Assembly (NCBI RefSeq): GCF_008369165.1
Contig: NZ_VOBA01000001.1
Location: 558,001-622,000, forward strand
DNA: 64,000 nt
Direction: 5' to 3'
DNA from: Dietzia sp. ANT_WB102
GTDB lineage: Bacteria; Actinomycetota; Actinomycetes; Mycobacteriales; Mycobacteriaceae
The stretch's first letter is position 1, and each line of letters begins with the position of its first letter. Both the position numbers and the translations under genes were made by a program. Positions 31,569 through 40,499 of this stretch are shown here, one piece after another. A model generated the notes under the pieces. That model was not told where the DNA came from. It saw nothing but the letters and a program-made list of their open reading frames with translations, and did no database searches.

Positions 31569-33197
31569 GTGACAGCCCGTAGACCGACCTCCGACCGCAG
31601 CGCCACATCCGGGCGAGCCGCTTCCGACCGACACGACGCCGCGGTGTTCTCGGGTCTGCAGGACGGACCGGGTGCCAAGCCTGCTCCGGCGGAGATCGAG
31701 GCACGCAGGGTCCGGCTCCTCGCGGGTGCCCAGACGACGCTCAATGACCTGGCGGACGTGCTTGCCCCGCTCGCGACGGCGTTCGGCGAGGCCGGGCACG
31801 AGCTCTACCTGGTGGGTGGCAGCGTCCGGGATGCGGTGCTCGGCCGACTGGGCACGGATCTGGACTTCACCACCGCCGCCCGCCCTGAGACGGTGCGGGC
31901 CATCCTCGACGAGTACGCGGACGCGGTATGGGATACCGGGATCGAGTTCGGCACGCTGTCGGCCGTGAGACGGGACGGCGGTGGGGTCGAGCAGCAGATC
32001 GAGATCACCACCTTCCGGGCCGACTCCTATGACGGGGTCACCCGGAACCCCGAGGTGGTCTTTGGCGACACCCTCTCCGGCGACCTGATCCGCCGCGATT
32101 TCACGGTCAACGCCATGGCGGTGCAGCTGCACCCGGACGGGCGACACGAGTTCATCGACCCACTGAACGGGATGGATGCGCTGCTCGCGGGTGTCCTGGA
32201 CACCCCGGCGGCCCCCGAGCAGTCGTTCTCCGACGACCCACTGCGCATGCTGCGTGCGTGCCGCTTCGTTTCCCAGTTGGGATTCACCCTCGCGCCGCGG
32301 GTCTTTCGGGCCATGACCGAGATGACCGCCGAGATCGACCGCATCACCGTCGAACGGGTGCGTACCGAACTGGACAAGACCATCCTCGGTGACTATCCGA
32401 TCGACGGCATCAACATGCTGTGCGAGACCGGACTGGCCGACCGCGTGCTCCCCGAGGTGCCGGGCATGAAGCTCGAACGGGACGAGCATATGCAACACAA
32501 GGACGTGTACTGGCACTCGCTCACGGTGCTCAAGCAGGCGATCGACCTCGAGCCCGAGGGCCCGGATCTGGTGTTGCGCTGGGCCGCGCTGCTGCACGAC
32601 GTGGGCAAGCCCGCCACCCGTGCGCCCAAGCCCGGCGGCGGGGTGACGTTCCACCATCACGAGGTGGTGGGCGCGAAGATGGTGCGCAAGCGCATGCGCG
32701 CGCTCAAGTACTCCAAGCAGATGATCGAGGACGTCTCCGGACTGGTATTCCTCCACCTGCGCTTCCACGGGTACGGCGAGGGCCAGTGGACGGATTCGGC
32801 GGTGCGCCGCTACGTCTCCGACGCTGGCGACCTGCTGCCGCGACTGCACCGACTGGTCCGGGCCGACTGCACGACCCGCAACAAGCGGCGCGCGGCCAAG
32901 CTGCAGGCCAACTACGACTCGCTGGAGAGGCGGATCGCCGAGATCGAGGAAAAGGAGGACCTCGCGCGGGTCCGTCCCGACCTCGACGGCAACGAGATCA
33001 TGACGCTGCTGGATCTGGGGCCCGGTCCCGACGTCGGCCGGGCGTGGGCGTACCTCAAGGAGCTGCGCCTCGACCGCGGCCCGCTCGACCGTGACGAGGC
33101 GGAGGCCGCGCTACTGCGCTGGTGGGCTGAGCAGAACCCGACCGGCGGAGGCGACGCCCAGCCGGACAACGGTCGTCAGAACGGCGACCCGGCATGA
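31569..33197 (+). CDS. pcnA: CCA tRNA nucleotidyltransferase
   Basis: About 542 residues from the GTG at 31569; an upstream TTG at 31539 would add 10. It adds or repairs the 3' CCA of tRNAs, which is needed here because the two tRNAs at 949-1154 do not encode CCA. The polymerase head has LVGGSVRDAVLGRLGTDLDFTT with the two Asp metal ligands and RRDFTVNAMA. The HD phosphohydrolase domain has LLHDVGKPATR and HHEVVG. It matches Rv3907c beside mutT4 in M. tuberculosis. It overlaps the next gene by 4 nt. Confidence 0.95.
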   Translation: MTARRPTSDRSATSGRAASDRHDAAVFSGLQDGPGAKPAPAEIEARRVRLLAGAQTTLNDLADVLAPLATAFGEAGHELYLVGGSVRDAVLGRLGTDLDFTTAARPETVRAILDEYADAVWDTGIEFGTLSAVRRDGGGVEQQIEITTFRADSYDGVTRNPEVVFGDTLSGDLIRRDFTVNAMAVQLHPDGRHEFIDPLNGMDALLAGVLDTPAAPEQSFSDDPLRMLRACRFVSQLGFTLAPRVFRAMTEMTAEIDRITVERVRTELDKTILGDYPIDGINMLCETGLADRVLPEVPGMKLERDEHMQHKDVYWHSLTVLKQAIDLEPEGPDLVLRWAALLHDVGKPATRAPKPGGGVTFHHHEVVGAKMVRKRMRALKYSKQMIEDVSGLVFLHLRFHGYGEGQWTDSAVRRYVSDAGDLLPRLHRLVRADCTTRNKRRAAKLQANYDSLERRIAEIEEKEDLARVRPDLDGNEIMTLLDLGPGPDVGRAWAYLKELRLDRGPLDRDEAEAALLRWWAEQNPTGGGDAQPDNGRQNGDPA

Positions 33198-34477
33198 TCG
33201 GCGGAGCGGTCGACCGCTACCTGGACTCGGCTGCTGCCAGGGTCGTCGTCGTTGTCCTGGCCCTCCTCGGCACGCTCCTGCAGACCGTAGGCATCCCGGG
33301 GCTGCAGCAGATCCCGCCGTACCGCATCGACCTCGACGTGTACCGCGTCGGCGGGCAGGTGTTCCGCGACGGCGGCGAGCTCTACGGGGAGCTACCGCAG
33401 CTCGCGCAGGGTGGGCACCTCCCGTTCACCTATCCCCCGTTGTCGGCGCAGATCTTCTCCCTCTTCACCCTGGTCCCGTTAGCGGTGGCCTCGATACTCA
33501 TCACGCTGGCGACCATCGCGGTGCTGGCCTTTGTGGTGCACCTGGTTCTGTCACGCACGTGCGAGCGTCCGCAGCGGGAACTGTGGTGGCTCACCGCCGC
33601 CGTGATGGTGGTGGCGGTGTGGTCCGGTCCGGTTCGCGAGACGATCGGGTTCGGGCAGGTCAACGTCTTTCTCATGGCGCTGGTGCTGGTCGATGTCATT
33701 CGCGGCCGCGGTCGGTGGTGGGGCGGCACGCTGACCGGGTTCGCCATGGCTATCAAGCTCACCCCGGCGGTGTTCCTGCTGTACTTCGTGCTGCGCCGCG
33801 ATTGGCGCGGGTTGGGTACGGCAGTCGTCGCGGCGCTGGCGTTCACCGGGGTCGGGCACCTGCTGACCCCCAACGACTCGGCCCGCTACTGGAGTTCTGC
33901 CATCCGCGACCCCGAGCGGATCGGCGGCCTGGCGTACGCGTCCAACCAGTCCGTCAACGGTGTTGTCTACCGGCTGGGGCTCGAGGGAACCACTGCGTCG
34001 GCCGCGTGGTTTGTGGTGTCCGCGGCGATCGGCCTGGGGATCGCGTGGGTGGCGTGGCGTCTGCTTCGGTCCGGTCACGAGGTGGCCGCGGCCGTCGCGG
34101 TGGGCCACGTGGCGCTGTTCTGCTCGCCCGTGTCGTGGGGGCACCACTGGGTGTGGGCGGTGCCGGCGGTCGTGCTCACCCTGGTGTGGGCCGACCGCTC
34201 GGCACGAGATGGCGACGACGACGAGCGCGGCTGGCTCGCCCTGGCCGGCAGTGGCGTGGTGATCTTCCTGGGCACGCCACAGTGGTGGGTGCCGCACAGC
34301 GACGACCGTGAGGTCGGGTGGGGTCCTCTCGAGCACCTCGTCGGCAACGCGTATCTCATCTGGGCGGCGGTCTTCCTCGTCGTCGCGGGCCTTCGGGCGT
34401 CCCGCCTCGGACGCGCCGACCTGGGGGGAGATCCCGAGCGCCCCGCGCTGCTTGTCAGGGCCGCCTCACGGGGCTGA
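33194..34477 (+). CDS. GT87 polytopic glycosyltransferase (DUF2029)
   Basis: A 427-residue membrane protein with around ten helices. Features include the N-terminal IDLDVYRVGGQVFRDGG with the acidic pair expected of GT-C enzymes, FTYPPLSAQ, FGQVNVFLMALVL, and IKLTPAVFLLYF. These are hallmarks of GT87 polyprenol-phosphate-mannose dependent mannosyltransferases, which build lipomannan and arabinomannan in mycolate bacteria. The ATG overlaps the pcnA stop by 4 nt. The exact linkage it makes cannot be told from the sequence. Confidence 0.85.
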   Translation: MIGGAVDRYLDSAAARVVVVVLALLGTLLQTVGIPGLQQIPPYRIDLDVYRVGGQVFRDGGELYGELPQLAQGGHLPFTYPPLSAQIFSLFTLVPLAVASILITLATIAVLAFVVHLVLSRTCERPQRELWWLTAAVMVVAVWSGPVRETIGFGQVNVFLMALVLVDVIRGRGRWWGGTLTGFAMAIKLTPAVFLLYFVLRRDWRGLGTAVVAALAFTGVGHLLTPNDSARYWSSAIRDPERIGGLAYASNQSVNGVVYRLGLEGTTASAAWFVVSAAIGLGIAWVAWRLLRSGHEVAAAVAVGHVALFCSPVSWGHHWVWAVPAVVLTLVWADRSARDGDDDERGWLALAGSGVVIFLGTPQWWVPHSDDREVGWGPLEHLVGNAYLIWAAVFLVVAGLRASRLGRADLGGDPERPALLVRAASRG

Positions 34478-34502
34478 GAACGCCCCCGTCAAGGCGGGAC
34501 CG

Positions 34503-34539
34503 CGATCTGTGGATAGCGGATCGGGGATTTCACAGATCG
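34503..34539. repeat. Inverted repeat upstream of the pentad-repeat gene
   Basis: Arms CGATCTGTG (34503-34511) and CACAGATCG (34531-34539) are perfect 9-nt complements with 19 nt between. It lies in the 109-nt gap before the ATG at 34587, so it may be an operator or a terminator for the GT87 gene. Confidence 0.45.
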
Positions 34540-34586
34540 TGGACCGGGGCTGGTCTGGGCACGGTGGTCGGGACACGATTCTGGCC

Positions 34587-35702
34587 ATGGACTACTTCTT
34601 CGGAGACGGCGTCGGAGACCCGACGCAGTGGCAGGGCGAGCCCGATCTCACCCTCGGAACAGGTGCCGCGGACGCACTGTCGCTGGACTTTGACGGTGAC
34701 GGGTACGCCGACGACGCCCTCTGGGACTCGGATCTCGACGGAATTGCCGATCGCGTGGTGACGGACGTGGGCACGGGCGCCCAGGCCGTCTACGCCGACC
34801 ACGACGACCGCGGCGTGTGGAACGCCTACGCCGGAGGTGCTGGCGCGCTCACGGCGGGCTCTGCGGGCGTCGGCTCCGCAGGTGTCGGCTCGATCGGCGG
34901 TGGGTCTGTCGGCGGTGGTTCGGTGAGTGCCGGATCGGTCGGTGGGGGGTCCGTCGGCGCGGGGTCGATTGGGAGTGGGTCGCTGGGCCTGGGATCGGTG
35001 GGGGCCGGCTCTCTGGCGGCGGGTTCGGTGCTGGCGGGTGCCGACGGGGCCCTGGTGGACGGGTCGCTGGCCGCGGGCACGGACGCGCTCGGCGCCGGCT
35101 CGGAGGCACTGGGGTCGCTGCCGGACTGGGGCTCGCTGCTGTCCGATGCGATCGGCGCGATCCACCACGGTTCGGCTGCCGCGACGGACTCGGCCAGGTG
35201 GTCCACTCCCCCGGTCACCGAACCAGATCCGGTGCCGCCGCCTCCGCCGGTCGTGCACACCCCGGCTCCGGAACCCGCGCCGGTTCAGGGCGGGACGAAT
35301 CCCGAGCCTGCCGCCCCGATCGTCGAAGGGGATGGCTCCATCACCGTCGACACGGGCAGCGGGTGGCTGTCCGTGGCCGACGTGAACGGAGACGGACTGC
35401 TCGACGCCGCTCTGCCCTTCGAACCTCCCGACATCGAGCTCCCCCACGTCGACGCGGGTTCCGCTGCCGGAGCGCTCGACGTGGGCGTCATCGACGCGGG
35501 CGCGCTCGGTGGCGGCTCGGTCGACGCCGGGTCCGCGTCGGCGGGCTCGGCTGCAGCGGGTTCGGCTGCCGCCGGGTCGGTCGGTGCGGGGAGCATCGGC
35601 GGTGGCTCTGTGGGTGGAGGATCTGTGGCCGCCGGCTCGGTGGGCGGCGGTTCAGTCGGTGGCGGGTCGATCGCCGCGGGCTCGATCGGGCTCGGTTCCT
35701 GA
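34587..35702 (+). CDS. Gly/Ser pentad-repeat protein with Asp-rich Ca-type motifs
   Basis: A 371-residue protein of unknown function. The N-terminal ~75 residues have the Asp-rich loops DFDGDGYADD and DSDLDGIAD, like calcium-binding type-3/EF-hand loops. Two blocks of strict five-residue repeats GS-aliphatic-Gly/Ala-x follow (about residues 92-150 and 308-371), separated by a Pro-rich linker and another DVNGDGLLDAALPF loop. No signal peptide or membrane helix is visible. A YADHD motif at about residue 71 fits YxxxD/E, a type VII export tag, but that is weak evidence. A longer frame from 34308 overlaps the GT87 gene and is rejected. Confidence 0.75.
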   Translation: MDYFFGDGVGDPTQWQGEPDLTLGTGAADALSLDFDGDGYADDALWDSDLDGIADRVVTDVGTGAQAVYADHDDRGVWNAYAGGAGALTAGSAGVGSAGVGSIGGGSVGGGSVSAGSVGGGSVGAGSIGSGSLGLGSVGAGSLAAGSVLAGADGALVDGSLAAGTDALGAGSEALGSLPDWGSLLSDAIGAIHHGSAAATDSARWSTPPVTEPDPVPPPPPVVHTPAPEPAPVQGGTNPEPAAPIVEGDGSITVDTGSGWLSVADVNGDGLLDAALPFEPPDIELPHVDAGSAAGALDVGVIDAGALGGGSVDAGSASAGSAAAGSAAAGSVGAGSIGGGSVGGGSVAAGSVGGGSVGGGSIAAGSIGLGS

Positions 35703-37052
35703 GCGTGAGCCGGTGGCCACCACCACCGCGATCACGGCGGCGAGCGCATACAGTACGGCGGGGACCAGCATGAGGGACACCGATCGACCATCTACCGGGA
35801 CCAGTGGCAGGACCGCAAGCATGCCCGCCACGAACGCCGAGTTGAACAGGGCGTCCTGGAGCGCGAAGACCCCGCCGCGGCGGGCGTCGGGGACGTCGGT
35901 CTGCATGGCGTTGTCGGCGACGAGCTTGACGACCTGGGCGCCCAGTCCGATCGCTACCGCGCCCACGACCAGTGCCGTCGAGTCGAGGGTCGGGCCCACG
36001 GTGAGTTGGGCGAGTCCCGACAGCAGTGCCCCGGCCGCGACGACGTCGATGCGGCGACGGCGGGCGATGGCCCAGGGGGTGACGACGGCTGCCAGACCCA
36101 TGCCCGCAGCCACCGCTGCCGACATGAGGCCGAATCCGCCCATCCCTGCCACCACCGGACCGCCCGACCCGGCGGACTCGGCGTCCCGCAGTAGCAGGAT
36201 CGCCAGCATGGTCGTGATCCCGAACGCGCCCCGGCCGAGCGTCACGCCGGCCAACGACACCCACACGAGAGCCGTTGAACGGGCGGCTCGCACGCCCTCG
36301 GTCAGCCCACCGGCGAAAAGCCCCAGCGCATCCCGGGTGACGCCGCGGCCCGGGGCGGCGCTGAGCTCGCCGTCGTCGGGGCCCAGGTGGCGGCGCGGCA
36401 GGGCCAGGATCGCCCACACCCCCACCAGCGCGGTGACCACGGACGGCACGAGGGTCCACGACACGGCCGCGTCGCCAGCGCCGAGTACGGCCAGCACGGC
36501 GAACGCTGCGACCGCCCCGACGGCCGTGACGATCGAGCCCACGGTGACCAACACCGAGTTGGTGGCGGCGAGGATCCGGTCGGGCACCACCTTGGGCATC
36601 GCCGCTGTCATCCCGGTGTTGATGAGGCGGCCGAGCCCGATCGCGACGAGCGACAGGGCGAACAGCGCGGCCAGACCCGGGCCCGTGTGGACGGCACCCC
36701 CGGCGACCAGCGCGATGGTCGCGACGATGGACACCGTCCTCACCAGCGCCGCGACGGCGACGACGACCCGTCGATCCCACCGATCGAGCGCGGCGGCGGC
36801 GAACGGGCCGACGATCGAGTACGGCAGCAGCATCACGGCGAATCCGGCGACAATGGCTGCTGGCGTCGTCGCGGACTCAGGGCTGAACAACACGACTCCG
36901 CCCAACGCGGCCTGGTGGATGCCCTCGCTGAGCAGAGCGGCTAACCGCGCCGTGGACAGTCGACCGAGGCCGTCCGACTCACGCAGCGCGGCGGACAGAC
37001 GTCCACGAGGGGGGTCGGCCGACTCGGTGGACAGTGGGGTCACGGAAGCCAC
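35652..37052 (-). CDS. MFS transporter
   Basis: A 466-residue protein with about 12 hydrophobic helices, MFS_3/EntS-like in layout (LLSEGIHQAALGGVVLF, LLPYSIVGPFAAAALDRWDRRVVV). The latter contains the loop 2-3 motif DRWDRR. It is probably a proton-coupled exporter; the substrate is unknown. Its 3' end overlaps the convergent pentad-repeat gene by 51 nt, and the C-terminal tail (RARGDRPATD) is encoded by the complement of the repeats. Confidence 0.85.
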   Translation of the reverse strand: MASVTPLSTESADPPRGRLSAALRESDGLGRLSTARLAALLSEGIHQAALGGVVLFSPESATTPAAIVAGFAVMLLPYSIVGPFAAAALDRWDRRVVVAVAALVRTVSIVATIALVAGGAVHTGPGLAALFALSLVAIGLGRLINTGMTAAMPKVVPDRILAATNSVLVTVGSIVTAVGAVAAFAVLAVLGAGDAAVSWTLVPSVVTALVGVWAILALPRRHLGPDDGELSAAPGRGVTRDALGLFAGGLTEGVRAARSTALVWVSLAGVTLGRGAFGITTMLAILLLRDAESAGSGGPVVAGMGGFGLMSAAVAAGMGLAAVVTPWAIARRRRIDVVAAGALLSGLAQLTVGPTLDSTALVVGAVAIGLGAQVVKLVADNAMQTDVPDARRGGVFALQDALFNSAFVAGMLAVLPLVPVDGRSVSLMLVPAVLYALAAVIAVVVATGSRSGTEPDRARGDRPATD

Positions 37053-37116
37053 CGTATCGAGACCCGATCGTGGGGACGCGGGTGTGGGTCGGCGACGACG
37101 GGGGCATCATGGGGAT

Positions 37117-37749
37117 ATGGACACCGGACCGGACGATCTGAGCGGCGGCGGCCTGTTCGGCGACCGCCTCTACTCCGCGATGGACAAACGTGATCCCGTC
37201 GCCGGCTCACTGCTCATCGCAGCGCCCGACATGCCGGACCCCAACTTCCAGCGCGCCATCATCTACATGATCGAACACGACCACACGGGCTCGCTGGGCG
37301 TAGTGATCACCCGCCCCAGCGAGACAGAGGTCGAGTCGATACTGCCCGCCTGGGCCGAGTACTGCGCGTCCCCCTCCGTCTTCCACATCGGAGGCCCGGT
37401 CAAGCCCGACACCGGCATCGCACTGGTGGTGCTCGACTCCGGCATCGACGGCGAAAAGTTCGCCGGGCTCCAGCAGATCGAGGGACGCGTGCACGTGGTG
37501 GACCTCGACAGCGACCCGGACCTACTGCGCGACCACATGGAAGGCATGCGGGTGTTCGTCGGCTACACCGGCTGGGCGCCCGGCCAACTGCAGGACGAAC
37601 TCGACCGCGGAGACTGGTACGTCGCCCCCAGCCTGCCCACCGACCTCCTGGCGCCCGCCCGGGTCGACGTGTGGGGTGCGGTGTTGCGCCGACAGGAGAT
37701 GCCGCTGCCCCTCTACGCCACCTACCTCCCGGACGGTGACGTCAACTGA
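37117..37749 (+). CDS. YqgE/AlgH family protein
   Basis: A 210-residue protein of the YqgE/AlgH (DUF179) family, cytoplasmic, with no firmly established function. Signatures: GSLLIAAPDMPDPNFQRAIIYMIEHDHTGSLGVVITRPSE near the N-terminus, the VFHIGGPV segment and the later RVFVGYTGWAPGQLQDEL. The ATG at 37117 follows GGGGAT. A very long frame starting at 35509 runs antisense through the MFS gene and is rejected. It is 27 nt from the next transporter gene. Confidence 0.92.
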   Translation: MDTGPDDLSGGGLFGDRLYSAMDKRDPVAGSLLIAAPDMPDPNFQRAIIYMIEHDHTGSLGVVITRPSETEVESILPAWAEYCASPSVFHIGGPVKPDTGIALVVLDSGIDGEKFAGLQQIEGRVHVVDLDSDPDLLRDHMEGMRVFVGYTGWAPGQLQDELDRGDWYVAPSLPTDLLAPARVDVWGAVLRRQEMPLPLYATYLPDGDVN

Positions 37750-37775
37750 CGGCGCCCGCGCGAGAAGGTGACACT

Positions 37776-39017
37776 GTGACGGCGCGGCACTGGCTCGTGC
37801 TGGTCGTGGCCACGTTCGTCGCCGCGTCGGGTTCGACGTTCGTCATCGGCGTGGGCTTCCTACTCCCCCACCTCACAACCGCAGGTGGGCTGTCCCTCTC
37901 GCAGGCCGGCGTGCTGATCGCGATGCCGACAATAGGTATGGCCACAGCATTGATCGCCTGGGGCTGGCTCGTCGACCGCGCGGGCGAGAAGCTGGTTCTG
38001 GTCGCCGGCTCGGTCGGTGCCGCGCTGGCCCTCACCGCGGCGCAGTTCGTCGAGTCGTTCGCGCTGTTGGCGATCCTGCTGCTGGTCACCGGTGCCGCCA
38101 CCGCCTCGGGGAATTCCGCGAGCGGGCGACTGGTCGTCGCCTGGTTTCCGGCCCACCGCCGCGGGCTGGCCATGGGCATCCGGCAGATGTCACAGCCGGC
38201 CGGATCCGCGGTCGCGGCGATGACCATGCCCCTGCTCGCGCAGTCGTACGGTCTGGGCGCAGCCTTCGCGATGCCCCTGGCCATGGCGGTGGTCTCGGCG
38301 GTGGCGGCCTTTGTCGTCGTCACCGACCCGCCAGCTCCCCCGCCGGAACCGCCCGCGACGGTCCCCGACCGGGCCGATGTGGCGGGGGCACACGCGGGGT
38401 CAAGAGCGACGTCCGCGCCCAGCGCTGCGGTGGACGAGTCGCCGTACCGCAGCTCCCGCTACCTGTACCGGGTGCACGGCGTGTCAATGCTGCTCGTGCT
38501 TCCACAGGGCATGCTGCAGGCGTTCCTGCTGGCGTGGCTCGTGTTGGGCCACGGCTGGACGGCAGTCTCCGCGGGCATCGTGGTGACGGCGAGTCAGGTG
38601 CTCGGCGCGGCCGCGAGGATCGTGGCCGGGGCGGTCTCCGATCGGGTCGGATCTCGCATGAGACCCATTCGCGCAGTGGCGATCTCGGTCGCCGCTGGCC
38701 TGGCGGCCCTCACCGTGGCCGAGGCACTGGGCGCGCCCGGCGCAATCGCCGTCACCCTCGGGGTGGTCGCCACGGTGCTGTCGGTGTCTGACAACGGCCT
38801 GGCGTTCACCGCCGTCGCCGAATACGCCGGCCCACGGTGGAGCGGGCGTGCCCTGGGCGTGCAGAACACCGCGCAGTTCGTGGCGATCTCGGCGTCTACT
38901 CCCCTGGTCGCCGCCGTGATCGAGGCATTCGGCTACTGGCCGGTGTTCGCGGGCGCCGCGGTGGTCGCGGCGGTCGCGATCCCGTTGGTACCGGCCGCAG
39001 ACCAGCAGCGGGGCTGA
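37776..39017 (+). CDS. MFS transporter
   Basis: A 413-residue major facilitator with 12 hydrophobic segments. Features are LSQAGVLIAMPTIGMATALIAWGWLVDRAGEK (loop 2-3), NSASGRLVVAWFPAHRRGLAMGIRQ, typical of the CynX/nitrate-like branch, and AGAVSDRVGSRMRPI in the second half. The central loop is long and Pro/Ala-rich. GTG start. It lies 27 nt downstream of the YqgE gene, so the two may be co-transcribed. The substrate is unknown. Confidence 0.86.
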   Translation: MTARHWLVLVVATFVAASGSTFVIGVGFLLPHLTTAGGLSLSQAGVLIAMPTIGMATALIAWGWLVDRAGEKLVLVAGSVGAALALTAAQFVESFALLAILLLVTGAATASGNSASGRLVVAWFPAHRRGLAMGIRQMSQPAGSAVAAMTMPLLAQSYGLGAAFAMPLAMAVVSAVAAFVVVTDPPAPPPEPPATVPDRADVAGAHAGSRATSAPSAAVDESPYRSSRYLYRVHGVSMLLVLPQGMLQAFLLAWLVLGHGWTAVSAGIVVTASQVLGAAARIVAGAVSDRVGSRMRPIRAVAISVAAGLAALTVAEALGAPGAIAVTLGVVATVLSVSDNGLAFTAVAEYAGPRWSGRALGVQNTAQFVAISASTPLVAAVIEAFGYWPVFAGAAVVAAVAIPLVPAADQQRG

Positions 39018-39091
39018 TCGCCCCAGTCGGTCGCCCGGGAAAACCCCGCGTCTGTGCCGGCGATGGACCGGGCCTTCCGGTGGACCGGACG

Positions 39092-39520
39092 TCAGGGCTG
39101 GGCGGGCGCGGGCTGGCCGCGGTACTGGCCCACCGACCACACATTGCCTTCGGGATCGCGGGCGGTGAAGCCGCGATCACCGTAGTCGGTGTCGTGCATC
39201 TCCATGACGATCTCCGCGCCGGCGGCCTTCGCACGGGCGTGGACCGCGTCCGGGTCAGCGGTGACGATGAACGCCAGGCCCGAGCCTGTCGGGGTGGCGT
39301 GAGGGTCGTCGTCGGCGCGCTGTCGGTCACCGAGCATGACGCCGCCGCCCTCGGGCCAGAGCAGTTCAGCGTGGACGACGTGTCCGTCCTCGACGTGCGA
39401 GACGGACTCCACGAAGCCCAGAGAGTCGACCAGCCAGTCGATGACGGCGCGGGCGTCGGTGCACTGGAGGCAGTGCCAGACGGTGGGTGCAGGCGGAGTG
39501 CCTGGTGTGTGTGTACTCAT
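39092..39520 (-). CDS. VOC/glyoxalase family protein
   Basis: A 142-residue vicinal oxygen chelate protein with two beta-alpha-beta-beta-beta units (WHCLQCTDARAVIDWLVDSLGFVESVSHVEDG and IVTADPDAVHARAKAAGAEIV, ending FTARDPEGNVWSVGQY). The family includes glyoxalases, dioxygenases and resistance proteins. The ATG at 39520 overlaps the stop of the upstream AraC-type gene by 4 nt, so the pair is translationally coupled and may handle the same compound. A longer frame to 39910 is rejected. Confidence 0.88.
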   Translation of the reverse strand: MSTHTPGTPPAPTVWHCLQCTDARAVIDWLVDSLGFVESVSHVEDGHVVHAELLWPEGGGVMLGDRQRADDDPHATPTGSGLAFIVTADPDAVHARAKAAGAEIVMEMHDTDYGDRGFTARDPEGNVWSVGQYRGQPAPAQP

Positions 39521-40413
39521 AGGTGAAGTGTCCTCTCGGGCGCGGCCGGTGGCTTGGACGTTTCGGAAGAGATCCGGCGGACGGTCGGGAGGCTCACGAT
39601 CGGGAACTCGTCCGCGATCCAGCGGGTGGGCGAGGTGCCCGTGAACCGGCGATATGCCTGGTCCAGATGCGCGTGATCGGCGTAGCCGTGGGCGTGCGCG
39701 AGGTCCGCGAGGCGAGGGGCGGACCCGCAGGCGAGGCCAGCGAGCAGGGACGAGTGAGCGGATTCGAAGCGCAGGAGATCGCCGAGGTTCTTTGTGCCGA
39801 TCCCCAATTCGGCCGTGACCAGTGATGACAGGTGGCGACTGCTCACGCCGATCCGTGACGCCACCTCGGTGACGCTCATGCGCCCGCGTGATCGCTCCAG
39901 CAGTGTCCACGCGGCCACCACTTCCCGGCGTGCCGCATCGCGACCGTCATTGCGCTCAATTAACGCGGCCAACCCCTCGGTGACGAGCGTGGCCCGCTCG
40001 CCTGGCCCAGCAGAGGCCACACGGGAGAACAGCGCACGCATCCGTGCCCCCACCACCGCCTCGCCCTCCTGGGTGAGCTCGGTGAGTTCAGCCGCAGGGA
40101 GCCCGAGGACGCGGCGCGCGGCGAGCGGGTGCACCGCGACCTGAACACCCTCCTGGTGGTCGGGTCTCTCCAGATAGACCGGCCGCAGGTGGAACCCGCC
40201 CACGCAGACATCGTGGCTATTGCCCCGCCGCTCGGCCCAGTCGTCGAATGTCGATGAGCACAGCAGCGGGGCGTCCGTGGCGAAGACCAGCGTCAGCGTG
40301 CTCGAGGGCAACCCCCGGTGCGGCGGTCGGACAGCAGCCGGTGCCGACTCGGTGACCGCGTACTCGACCATCCCGCGGACACCCGGCGGGAACGCAGCGG
40401 TGGTCGAGGCCAT
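39517..40413 (-). CDS. AraC family transcription regulator
   Basis: A 298-residue regulator with an N-terminal sensing region and a C-terminal double helix-turn-helix: RMSVTEVASRIGVSSRHLSSLVTAELGI, then RLADLAHAHGYADHAHLDQAYRRFTGTSPTRW, the AraC signature. It is coupled to the VOC gene and diverges from azlC, with 86 nt between the two starts. It probably controls one or both neighbours. The inducer is unknown. Confidence 0.92.
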   Translation of the reverse strand: MASTTAAFPPGVRGMVEYAVTESAPAAVRPPHRGLPSSTLTLVFATDAPLLCSSTFDDWAERRGNSHDVCVGGFHLRPVYLERPDHQEGVQVAVHPLAARRVLGLPAAELTELTQEGEAVVGARMRALFSRVASAGPGERATLVTEGLAALIERNDGRDAARREVVAAWTLLERSRGRMSVTEVASRIGVSSRHLSSLVTAELGIGTKNLGDLLRFESAHSSLLAGLACGSAPRLADLAHAHGYADHAHLDQAYRRFTGTSPTRWIADEFPIVSLPTVRRISSETSKPPAAPERTLHL

Positions 40414-40499
40414 GGAACGAAGTGTGCGCCGATATCGCCGCGTACGGAAGACCCTCGCCGGGGGGTGGGCGGCCGCACACGCTGGCTAGACTGCGCGGC

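Noticed and set aside
31548-32849. 433-codon open frame antisense to pcnA
   Set aside because: It is opposite a clear CCA-adding enzyme. The product is His/Arg/Val-rich with no family features.
34850-35702. Repeats considered as a CRISPR array
   Set aside because: The repeats are ~15-nt direct units in phase with codons and have no unique spacers; they encode Gly/Ser pentads.
35509-37116. Very long N-terminal extension of the YqgE gene
   Set aside because: It runs antisense through the whole MFS gene and is Thr/Ser/Arg low-complexity. YqgE has a good ATG at 37117.
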